NCBI GenBank assembly: GCA_036345935.2
Contig: JADWOT020000006.1
Span: 19,318,519 to 19,382,518, forward strand
Direction: 5' to 3'
DNA length: 64,000 nt
From: Taenia hydatigena
Lineage: Eukaryota; Platyhelminthes; Cestoda; Cyclophyllidea; Taeniidae
The position numbers were made by a program, and so were the translations under genes. Of the stretch, positions 25,001-36,100 are shown in pieces. Within the stretch, counting starts at the first letter, position 1. The number at the start of each line of letters is the position of its first letter. A model generated the notes under the pieces. The model had not been told where the DNA came from. It was given only the letters and a program-made list of their open reading frames with translations, and made no database searches.

Positions 25001-25362
25001 TTTCTAGGTGTACCGAGGATGGAAAGCCTCCTTTGCAAAATTTATCACCACAACATCAGTCCCAATCAATTTTTCGACCATTCGACGTGCCGCGAAATGA
25101 GAGTGGAAAGTCTGAGGAGATGGATGTTGAAACGAAGTCGAATCAAAAGGTGATTGGAGATGTATCGGGTGCTTCTGCTTCCGGTACAAACGGAATCAAC
25201 AATAGCAATGGCAGCAGTAACAACGCCAATGGTAATGGAACCTACATCTGGATGCCTATTCAAGTGGATCTGGTGGAGCACTTCATGTCGATGCTCTCTC
25301 AGACGCTCCAAGATCGAAAATCCAGAGAGCCACCGTTGGCACACTCCTCGCCGCATTGTTGA
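20469..25362 (+). CDS. ETS transcription factor, ELK/TCF-like
   Basis: Two exons: 20469-20813 and 23899-25362, joined in phase 0 (GAT|gtaagt ... tttcag|CTG), encoding about 602 residues. The ETS domain starts at residue 116 or so: [11 protein letters not shown], then [41 protein letters not shown]. The two recognition-helix arginines (LSRALRYYY) are present. NIIRKV and FVYQF point to the ELK (ternary complex factor) branch rather than ERG or GABPA. ELK proteins bind GGA(A/T) DNA next to SRF and are MAPK targets in the nucleus. ELK proteins usually carry the ETS domain at the very N-terminus; here 115 residues with a poly-Q run (residues 27-35) precede it. The long C-terminus is Ser/Pro/Gln/Asn-rich. 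I see no clear SRF-binding B-box or FxFP docking motif. Further small exons inside the 3.1-kb intron cannot be excluded. Confidence 0.88.
20814..23898. other. ETS gene intron
   Basis: A 3.1-kb intron with gtaagt donor and polypyrimidine acceptor (ctgtttaatttcag). It contains the GT microsatellite and a pyrimidine-rich tract near 22640-22710. I see no further exon with homology. Confidence 0.7.
22051..22093. repeat. (GT)n microsatellite
   Basis: About 21 GT units in the ETS intron, preceded by GT/GC alternating sequence (21985-22008). The open reading frames over it simply translate the repeat. Confidence 0.95.
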
Positions 25363-25604
25363 ACCTCAAAAGCAAGGTGTCATGACTACTAATATTTATA
25401 TATAGTGTGAGAAAGAAAAGAACACTCGCTTCCTTCCTCTTCCCCTTCCTCTTCCTTCTGTGAATAGAAACCGCTTTAAAATTCTTTATTTCCTTGGTTC
25501 AATTTACTTTTGTCCTCCGTTCTTATTTCGATCTCCTCCCCTCTCTCTCGCTGTTTTATTTCATGCCTGGCCTCCTCCTTAACCCTTATAATCATTCCTT
25601 ATTT

Positions 25605-25638
<34 letters not shown>
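25605..25638. repeat. (TA)n microsatellite
   Basis: Mostly uninterrupted TA run just downstream of the ETS stop codon, probably in or near its 3' UTR. Confidence 0.9.
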
Positions 25639-26924
25639 CAATGGGATTCATTGTACATTTTTCAAAGAAGCAGTGCCTTTTACTTCAACCACTGATATGT
25701 ACGTCAATGGGACAAAACCGAAAGAAGTAAATGAGACGTTAATTTAGATGACAGCCTTGAATGGCAGTGATGGGTTGGCAATTAAAACCTAATTCAATCT
25801 TAAAATTTGCTTTGTGGCTGACTCCTCTACGCCTTTCACTCACTTTGATGTCGGGTCAGTCACCAGCTCCTCCCTTTTGTCAGGCAGATATCGTGAACAT
25901 GCTACCGTTACAATCCATCGGATCGATCGCTTATAGACGCCTAGTATCAGAAATTGGATTTGGGTTAATCGAACTTATCATTTTAATCACTCATAATTGG
26001 TATAAAATTAGTCTTTTTTACACGGTTCCAAATTTTACTACGTCATAGCGTGCCTTCGTATTCGATTTTCTTGATTGGCAGGTAATGTTAATCAGGAGAA
26101 AAAAGACCCCCTTGACGATCTGTTGCTCTTCAATGCCTGTCTTTAATACACTCACAAATTTACGTAACCACTAAGTTATGAGTTCTGCCCTTTGTTGAAT
26201 AAGTGGATGAGATTGCTCTTCTAGTTTAAAGGAGGAAATTGATAGTTTCATCCCAAATTTCCTGTCACTTGTAATCAAGAGGAAGCTATAAATTTAAATT
26301 TTTGAATAAAATTAAAGTTATTCGTTGTCTAGTAGATTTGAAAGTGCTATCCAAGTTATATTGTGCAAAATTCAGCCGGTGATGATAACTTGGTCTCAAC
26401 CTAACGAATTCTGATTGGATGTTGGATACTTTGGAATGCTGACATCTGTCGAGCTTAAAACACATGCTACTTCAGTAGAAGCTCAAAGTGTGTAGTAAAG
26501 GCATTGTCATAGTTTTGACACCATAACAGTGGCAGTAACTTACCGAGTGAAGTCTTAATGTATGGTTCCAAGGACTGCAATAAGGATTCCAACTGATGTC
26601 CGACGGGCGCAGTGTTCGGTGAGTGGAATTTTTCTGTATAAACGAAGTGGAAATCACACCTTATTTCTAGGTCTATGTCTCACCTTTAGTTTGTGAGATA
26701 AGTCACTTTCTTGTAAGATGTTTGGCAATCTCCGCCTATAAACCAATCACAGAGTTAGGTTAATCACAAGGCTCATTTAATCTTTGGTGGGTGGGTAATT
26801 AACAGCACAGTTCAGATCGTCACATAAAACTCTGATGGACCACTTATGTGCTAAATTGCCAGAGATTGCCCATCGTGTCTGGTGGTAAGGTTAAATTTAC
26901 TTATTATAATATGCCCGCTTCCAA

Positions 26925-26942
26925 CGTCACGTATACGTGACG
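26925..26942. promoter_or_regulatory. 18-bp perfect palindrome
   Basis: CGTCACGTATACGTGACG is its own reverse complement. It contains GTCAC-N6-GTGAC and may be a dimeric factor binding site. No factor is assigned. Confidence 0.35.
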
Positions 26943-29401
26943 CCCCTGCATTCTTACTTAATCTCTTAATTTACCCATAAACTGCACAATTAATCAGAAG
27001 AAAATTTGTTTGATTGGCTAAATGAAACAAATAAAATAGATAATTTTTCATTTTTTTGTTACATTTCTGACGTGATGGTCGATAATTATGCCCCCATACA
27101 CAAGGCCGGACGTAATGACGACAAGGATATAAAATTAGACATCGACATGGATTCGCATATTTCAAAAGTTTCAATGCTACCACAAAATCTCGCCACAGTA
27201 TCAGACCTGGGTTGGCTCCGCCTTTCATCCATCTTGTCGATTCACTCTAAATCCGATCGTTTCAGCGCATTCGAAGCAAACTCTCCTCCTTTTAGCCTGT
27301 TCACCATTACTTCAGCCAACCGGAGGGAAATGGGTAGTGTCAATTTTTGCGCATAAAATAGCCACTTCCTTCCAAATCCAATTTCCTCCTCAATTTTTGA
27401 CTGGATAGGGAAGAAGCAATGGAGAGAGCACATGCAATGTGAAAGAGCAGAGGGGGTAAAAAATGGGTGAAGCAAGTCGACGCCCTTATTGTTAGCGGAG
27501 TGGGGAAAAAAGGCTGAGTCTGCAGCGCTGACATCCACAGTTAGTTGGGCAGTTGGTTAGTTAAGTGGTTTTATGCGAGGAGGCATCTTGATTAGGTGGA
27601 GGTGCTTTCGGGCGAAGCGCACACGTATCGATTTTTTGGCAGTTGGTCAATTTGACAGCGCGGACATTTAATTCGGCCTGTTTCGGATGTTTCACTTCGT
27701 CTTAGATGCAGGCATGCAATTTGATAAATTAGTAAATTAATTAAAAGCATGGTTCTTTAAATAATTAAAACATCCCGTTTGGTAAAATGTTAAGTCGGAA
27801 GTTTCTCCTAATGCTTATTATTTAAATCTGGTGGCAAATTTTTTATTATGTGCATTCAGAATGAAAAATTGGCAATGCCTTTTTTACAAAGGTTGTGTTT
27901 TGTCTCAACATTTAGCCCGAGTGTATTGTAGAGCTTTAACTTAGTTTGCTGTCGAAAAGGAACCTTCATATCAAAAAAGATTTTTGTAATTTAAATGTCT
28001 TATTGAGCAGCAAGGCACATTTCTGCTTGAGCATTTTTACAATTACTCGGCTTCATTCGTTCACCGCAATGTTTGACGAGTCGTTGCGAGAGCTATCAGC
28101 TAGCGAGTCCAAAGTACTGTGGACTACCTGGTTATGACCTCATAATTGGCATAAGGCTACTAGGGCAGCATTACTAGGGGCTGTCGGGAGTGTGGTTGTT
28201 TCTAATTGTAAAGCGATTTTGATATTTATTATTAGATAGCCAAAGAGGAACAAGCAGAGGCCCCATAAATGAGTTACCCAATGAAGCGTATTAATGTGCC
28301 TCATTGAAATTAGGAGATTAGTCTGTTCTATAGAGGCTTTTTTAGGAATGTCAAACTGTGCATCAAATAGCAAAAGGTTTTTCTACTATTCCTCGGCTGA
28401 CGGCCTGCAATCTTTTCTTAACGAGACACTTGCATGCGATTTATGGGTCTGTCTGCGAAAGTGAAACACTCCATCCCAGCTCTCTCACTTCATTTCCCAA
28501 CGGTTATTCCACTTCGCGCTTAATTATCTAGATGCTTGAACGAGTGTCATCAGGAAAGTACGGATAATGAGAATGAGGTGAGGTCGTACTCTTCTGCTAT
28601 TCCACCCCATCTTACGAGCCTACTTCTTCCCAGGTCGATTTTGAGGTATGGGGTGTGAGTAGACGAATCTCAGTTATAATTGCTGTTTGGTGAACAATTG
28701 TGTCTACAGTCCACCGCATGCACGGTCTTTCAGATATAATTTCGTGAATTGCAATGAAATGCTATTTGTTCCCTTGACTTTGTAGTAAAATTGCCACTTC
28801 GGTCAGTCATTTATTCAGCCACTAGAAATGCCTAGCCAAACATTTATTTCCAAGAAAGTGTAAATGAAATGTTTTGTCAATTACTTGAAATGTGAGTGTA
28901 CGTTTGCGAACGTTTGCTTATGTTTCAATTACATCTGGGTGGTACCTTTTGTCGCGGTGTCGCGTGTTCAGGCACTCCAGATGTTCCACCAGAGGCCTTT
29001 GAAGTTATGGAATTGAGCCAAAATTCTTAAAATATGCAAGCCACTCATCCTTTTCGTCAACATACTTCGCATGGGTGTGCAAGAGTACACAAAAGATGGT
29101 CTTGATAAGGTTAAAGAGTGCCTTACGGGTGAGCGATGGCACATAATTTACAAGCCTGCACTAAGGATGAGATAATGTAACAGTCTGCATCTAAAACCAC
29201 AAGAGCAGCTTGAGCACTTCATAGATGAACACTAGGATAAGTATACGAATGCAAAGGACTCTATCTTTTCCTAATTAATCCTTACGTCAGTAAACTTGCA
29301 AATCCAGCGTTTCCGAAATGAGTTCTCATGAATGCGTTGACTTGCCATTCTGCACAAAGCGTTACTCCATAAGACGAATTCGATCAGTGAGTAAAAGGCG
29401 G

Positions 29402-29430
29402 ATAATAATAATAATAATAATAATAATAAT
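29402..29430. repeat. (ATA)n trinucleotide repeat
   Basis: About ten ATA/TAA units in non-coding sequence. Confidence 0.95.
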
Positions 29431-29573
29431 CACTACTTTCACCGCCGCCACAAAGCAACAATATTCAAATAGGGTTTTTCTTTTTCTTCCTTCTCATTTT
29501 TCCTATTTTGTGGCGCACTCGTTGCTAGAACTGTATACATACGATTCTCTGGTTTGTCCATCTGATAACGCGC

Positions 29574-29589
29574 GTCACATACGTGTGAC
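29574..29589. promoter_or_regulatory. GTCAC-N6-GTGAC inverted repeat
   Basis: GTCACATACGTGTGAC: 5-bp perfect arms with a 6-bp spacer. The inner bases extend pairing to TCACA/TGTGA. Same arm and spacing as the palindromes at 26926 and 30737. Confidence 0.3.
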
Positions 29590-30736
29590 ACATTCGACGA
29601 AACAAAGGTATAAGATTGCGAAGGAGAAACAAATGCAAACAACTGGCAGCATTTAAGAATATCAAAACATTAGGAGTGCAAAGGCCAATCCTTCTCTGAG
29701 AGATCGATATCAAGGTTTTGCAATCCGCCATAGTTCTCCTACTAACACCTCTAGGCTTGGTAGGTTGTTCCCTCTTCCAATTTCAGGAGCACAAATATGT
29801 GAAATTCAGTTTTTTTCGACCTGTTAGGCAATTTTATGTAGGACATTGAAATCATGCTTGCTTTGCCAACATTAATTACATCAACATGGAGAAGGGCGTT
29901 GGTAGCGTATTCGCCACCACACAATACGTCGATTATGAAATAAATTTCATCTAACGGTGGCAGGGTGGGGAAGGAGCGAATTTCGACAGCTCTTAGTGCC
30001 TTCGGCATTATGCCTGATGAATGTTGATCATCCACGAACACGGCCTTGAGTGGGAAGCAGCGACACACCTCAAACTGTATGAGACACTAGAAGGCTTGAT
30101 GTAAAATAAATAAGGAAAATTCAACGCTGAATTCAGTCTCAAGTCTGACAATTCTACATAGACAGGTAGCCTGGATGAATTGTTGCAACACCTAATGTGT
30201 CTGTTGGTAAGTTGGCATTTGGCAAGGTTTCACAAGCCGATTTGATCGACAAACTTGATTAAGCATTCGCAAGTGCCCCTGAACACGGAGGTGGTCAAAA
30301 GGCACACTTCATCAGTCATCTTCTAAGTTAATGGCAGATCATGAGAAGAAGGCCTTTTTAATATCAGTAAGAGGGGGACAAACCTAAACATGCTAAACAA
30401 CTACGTCCTCTGTGGCGCTTGTCGGACGTTTTACAGGCGACAAAAGCGCCCTCGAGACTTCGGTGTCGGCATCGCTGTTATCAGTAAGATGACACAAATA
30501 TCAATGGATCAAGACAATAAGCATCATTGTTGCTCATTTTGCTTTAAAGCGAATTTGTTAATCGACAATAATCCCACCAACGTAATAACATTAAAGATGC
30601 AAAGTGGATGCTTTCGCTACCAGACTCTCAGAGAAGACTCAACCTTCAAGACTTAGACGTTTTGCCATCTTCACAGGCAACAACTTGTCAACTGCTTCTC
30701 CTTCCTGTTCGAATTGACTTCATCTTCATTAACTGT

Positions 30737-30752
30737 GTCACACATAGGTGAC
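30737..30752. promoter_or_regulatory. GTCAC-N6-GTGAC inverted repeat
   Basis: GTCACACATAGGTGAC, the third copy with the same arms and spacing. The reverse complement of 19043-19058 shares the core ACACATAGGTGAC. Confidence 0.3.
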
Positions 30753-33159
30753 GTGCTCAATCAGGTAAGCGAATTAAAGCTAAGAGAGTGTGCGAATTCA
30801 ACCTCAAATTAGGCAAAAAATAAAAGAAGGAATAAGGAAAGAAAGAGGCTGTAGAATATTAACGCTTTGTGCTAGCGAAGTGACACTGCGGTTTGACTGA
30901 TTACTGCCTCGGTGAATGGCCAGCTCGGTGATGCCTGATGGGTTAAGGGTAGAGCAGGACTTTTGAGCCTACAAAAGCACAAATTAAATTGAAAAGGAGA
31001 CAAACTGCTAAATTATTTCTGACACTTTTTTTGGCATATTCGTATCCTTTTTCCATCCTCTGGTTGGTAATTGGAAAGCTTTGGAATGAAAGGGCTTCTA
31101 CTTAAGACACAAATCTTCTGGGACTAGGACAGCTCGATCACTTAGTCCTCGGCGCTGGAGTGAAGCAGACTAAATACCTAGCACAAGTGATCTTTTTTAC
31201 GTCATTCTGCATAGTGTTAGCTATTTTAAATGCAATTTGTCCAATGCAACGTCAAATTCGGTGTCAACGACTATCACAAGCCGGTGAATGACAGCTCATG
31301 TATTTTTAGTAACAAACCCAGGTTAGGAACCCGGGTGGCAAAAGCATTTATGATATTCATATCAAATTGGATGAGTAAAAACTCATTGTTATTGCATTAT
31401 TAAGAAATCGACCTCCCCTTCAAATGCTAGTAAAAGCAGTGTGAGGTGATGTTTATTAATAGTTCGTCAAAGTTAACTCAGCCCACTTATCGTGAAGATG
31501 CATTATGCATTCTTCACTTGTGTGTAGCTGCAACCCTATGTGAGCAGTCATTATGCCAGGATACCTTCAAGATGGATGTCGGATTAACCCCAGCCTTCGA
31601 ACCGACTGCAAGTTGTGAGTCAACACCGCAGCTTTCCAACTATAGATGCGAATACCTCTTCTAAATAAAATATAAGCAACTTTTCCATATTAACAAATGG
31701 TTATGCTGTATCAAATCAGTCTTCTTTTCAACATAACACCGAAAATTATCACTAAGTGCCTTTTAACTTTTTAATAATATCAATGCTACAAAATCGGTAT
31801 TTCAGCCAACTCTCACAATAACGGTGTATCTGTGTAAATAATTTCAACTAGTTTTTTGCGTAAATACCGTCAAACATGTTTCAAAAAATTCATTTTAGGC
31901 CTAAAGCGAAATTGCAGCAGTCTTAATTATGTTTTTATTATATTTTATGAGTCTTTAATTGCATTTATTAAAAATTCTTCCTCATCCGACAATGGTATTG
32001 ATGTTCTAAGACTACATTTCGAATGCCCGTAAGAGTAATTTATTAAATAATGATGTTGCCAGCTGGCCTCTAAACACCTCGTAAAATCTGCCTTTGCTTT
32101 GAGACGCTGGAAGGGCGCGTAGTTGCTCCCGCCTTTTCCGACTTTTCTAGTTAAATAGGAAGTAATCGGACACATTGCAAAGTAATGTGAGGGAGACACT
32201 AATTTGTAGTTATTTTATTTAAAAAGGCAACGTGTTTGTATGATTAGTATATGACTGCAAATATTTCCCAGGCGCCACAGTGCTCGAAGTTTTGGTCTTA
32301 CCCGATTGTGAGTTCCGCCTTTATTGGTTATTGTCAAAGGAGTTGTCAATTAAAAGGGATTCGATGATAGCACGGCTGCCGTCGTCGTTGCGGAAATACC
32401 CCATTTTGATGTTTTTTTTTATCTGACTCATAAAATTGCGTGGGGACCCACTTGTTGTTGTGTGCATGTCTCCTCGCCAAACTCATTGCACTGCATGAGA
32501 AGGAAAGCATTAAGCGGTTTTCTACTTTTGCTTTTTTTAGACCACAAATCCTTTTCATGATTGAATTTCACAAGAAGAGAGGCTTTGGAGTCGTGCTGGC
32601 TGTGAAAAAATCATGCCAGTCGCATTGCCTTAGACGCTAAGCATTAAGTAGTTTTGAGACTGTGTTTTCACAAAGTCTGCATTTCGAATGGTTGGGTTTT
32701 AATGAATCATTGTTGAATGTGTCACTCCAACAAAAAGAGACTAGAATTAATGCGACAGTCTACTCCCAGAAGGTTTGGAAGAGGTCCCTTGTTTTACAGT
32801 AAGACTAATCTTTTCCTATGGGCGTAGGGAGTAGAACACGATCATGATCATATCAATGCTGGCACTTAGGCCTTGAATGCTCCCAATTTTTAAATTCTGA
32901 TCTGTTATTGAGCTGCCGGTATTTAGGTCTAACATTGACTTCAACAAACAATCTGATATCGTCAACAATGTCAAAAGATACTAGTTTACTACCATAACCA
33001 CCTCGGAAGAGATCACTTCAACTTTGAGGTGGCTTACATTTGGCACGCCAACCAGGACTCACATGTTGGAGGTGGTTAACTAGCCCTGATTCGAAGGTTT
33101 CACGTATCATATTGGACTCTACCCCTTCTCATGCAATCCATCCTTCCCAATTATTTGTT

Positions 33160-33181
33160 AAAAAAAAAAAAAAAAAAAAAA
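33160..33181. repeat. Poly-A tract
   Basis: Run of 22 A. It could be the tail of an old retro-inserted sequence, but I recognise nothing upstream of it that would prove this. Confidence 0.9.
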
Positions 33182-36100
33182 CGTTTTTTTGGTCCTGTTA
33201 TGCACAGTTAATTGAGCCCTTGGCCCCTATGATTTGAAGTTCTTAAAATTAATGATTGATAGGGCGTTTAGGAGCTAAAAAACATCAAAAAGTCGGATAA
33301 TTTTGAACTTGAAGCAGTGTTAAGGTTTAATGGAGCAAAGATATGTCCCTCTCCTAAAGTGGATTGTATTGTTTACCATGCGAAGCGGCCAAAGGCTTTC
33401 ATAAAAGGACAGGCTGTTTAAAACTTGGCAGTACTAAGTAGATGGAGATAACAGTCAAGGTAATCAAAATGTGTGTATGGAAAGTGCGCCGCACAATGAG
33501 CAGTATTATTTCCGAGATAACAACGGAAGATCAACGAGGACACTTTTTGACTACCTGACGTTTGATTGGGTGTTTCTCGCTCTCGCCCCCTCCGTTTCTT
33601 CCCCCGCTCCACAGGAAGTATGTCATGGCGAGTGAGGATATAGCGGTGGGGGACACCTGGAAAAATGCAGAAGGAACAGGAAACGTTTCGTGTTTCCGCC
33701 CTTAACCCCTCCTCTCCCATTGTCTGAGCCCGTAATAAAACGCTCCTGCTGGCAAATTTGATATACTACTCCGCGGCTTTTTTTTCCAGAAAAAAAAAAC
33801 AAGAGGGCCTTAGAGTAAACCTAACCGAACAAAACCTAATACATTTTTCAGCGTCATTTTTGCTGACCCGCTTTAACCTCTAGTCAGCTATTGTGGAATT
33901 TAAGGCGGGAAAATGTCAGAAGAGGGAGAAAATATGTTGGAATTTAGTAATTCGTAGTCTGGTTCAATGTTGAAGAATAATAGATGAAAGTGGCCTTTTG
34001 CGATAAGGAAGTGAGGACACGAGGGAGAGTACGAGACTGAGGGAGATAAATACCTGCATAAGACACCCACATCCGGTGGAGGACATTGAAAAAGAAAAAT
34101 CACAGCAAAAAAAGACGACGACTTGCTACTGATAAGTTGGCAGGACTAATATTGGCTCCCTTCTCAGCCTCGTGCCGAATCACATCACATCAACTGTGTG
34201 TGTGTCTGGCATACCACCAAATCTGTTTTTATGACGAAGGCGCTATGGTGTGTTCTTTAACCCCCGAATCCCATATTCTAGAACTGTGAGGAGGTTTGCT
34301 CTTCCTGACTCATGTTGGTAAATGGTAGGAATCACAGGGAAACGCAGTTGAAACCTTAAAAAATAGAGCACTGATTAAAGCAAATTAGCCACACTTCCTC
34401 GCAGGAAGTAGACCAGGGAATGAGATTCGTGAGGCTATTTTTACATTTTTTCCTCATTCCCACCGCCACTACTGACGCTGAGCTGATGATTTTTCGCTTC
34501 ATCGGTCAGTATGATAGCGGAGCAAAGCAAATCATCGCTAATTTTGCACCATGGTAATGGTCTTCTAGGATGATACAATTATGCCTCTTATGTCTGTCAC
34601 GCATCGCCCTTCGCATGAAGCTCCACTTGAGCCGCCTGGACTGCTAGTTGTCTCGGTGCCTAGTAGGATTGATTTAGCAGGCAACCCAGTCACAATGATG
34701 CTGTGACCATTAATGCCGCGGATCAGAGTTAAGCAACCTATATTCACCTTTTGAGTGAAGATGTCTTTCCAATCCCAATGTCCAAAACCATTCGAGCTAG
34801 AAGGAGAAGCAACTTAATAGCGGATGATAGACCCTTTCCTTAATCGGCAGCTCATGTACTACCTCGTATTTTATCCTCATACTCACAAATCAAGAATGCA
34901 GTTGACGCCTTCATGCACAGGTGGGCGGGATTTCGGAAGAGACAGTAAATTTTTGGAAGGTATCACGATAGCAATGAAAAGGCTACTGAGATTAGAGTAA
35001 ATTGTCCAAATTTCCGCAAAGGAAGAAGGGGCTGGAACGCATTATCGAGGACTATTTCCGATGGTCAATCAGTAACGCCCTTTTGACAGTCGGCTCCACT
35101 ACCACCTTGCCAATGCGCAACTGAGTTGGTGGAGGGCCTTCCTACCTTTGTGAGAGACTTAACAATCTATTCATGCGGTAACTCTGCAGGTAAGATATTT
35201 ATTTTCAGGGTTTGTTTCGCCATTCTCACTCATTCATTTAGACACCCATGAAGTAGGATAAGTGTGCCTTTTCGTTTAAAGAAAACTTATTCACCGTCTA
35301 AGAAGCCTTGGAAACAGCTGTAGGATTTTGACTAAAAGTATATGGAAGCAGGAAGCTTTCCTGACTTTTGCCTGAGTAAAGTTCTTGCAACCTTATAGTT
35401 ACCAATAACAAGGCTGAAAGTTATCTAAAAACTTTTCTTTCCGCGATTTCGAAATTCTCCGTTTCGACAGACTAGTAGTCTATTGATTTCATTGTTGAGT
35501 GAATACTCAGCGCCCAGAGTCACCTCTGAATCCATAAGAAGCTACACACATAGGAGAATGATTAGAGTCCAAAAGGCCTGGTGGCGGATGGCCACACCGC
35601 AAAGCCTGAAGAGCCTATGTACTTAAATATCCACTTTCATAAATATTGTCCTTCAGTGGATAAGTAGTTTGATGTGGCCATTCTTGGATTTCCAGGTTGG
35701 AAGAATATTTTTAACTAACGTAATATTCTCGACCATAAATTGGCTCGCAAACCAACTCGGGGACGCGAACACATTTAACATTTGCTTGAATGGAGTTTTT
35801 TTTACCAAAAAAAAAACAAAGACAAGCATTGGACTTGAGCTTTTTTTGAAGCCTGTTCCCAATTTTAAGCGAAGCCTAATGTTGCATGTGTTCATTCCAG
35901 AAGAAAATCACACACCAGCACCTAGATGCCGTCAACCTTTTTGCCTAATTTGACCACCGCTTCTTGTCTGTTTAATGTTTTTAGTACATTCTGGAAGAGT
36001 ACGACTGTCACATACACACCACGACACGGTAGTTTACATATGCAAATCGAAAAAATACGCACTCCCATTCGTCGAATAAAAGAACTTCAATTTGGCCAAT

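Noticed and set aside
34565..34747. Segment open on both strands after a good plus-strand acceptor (tcttctag at 34569)
   Set aside because: Both frames look equally coding-like, neither has homology, and no neighbouring exon links to it.
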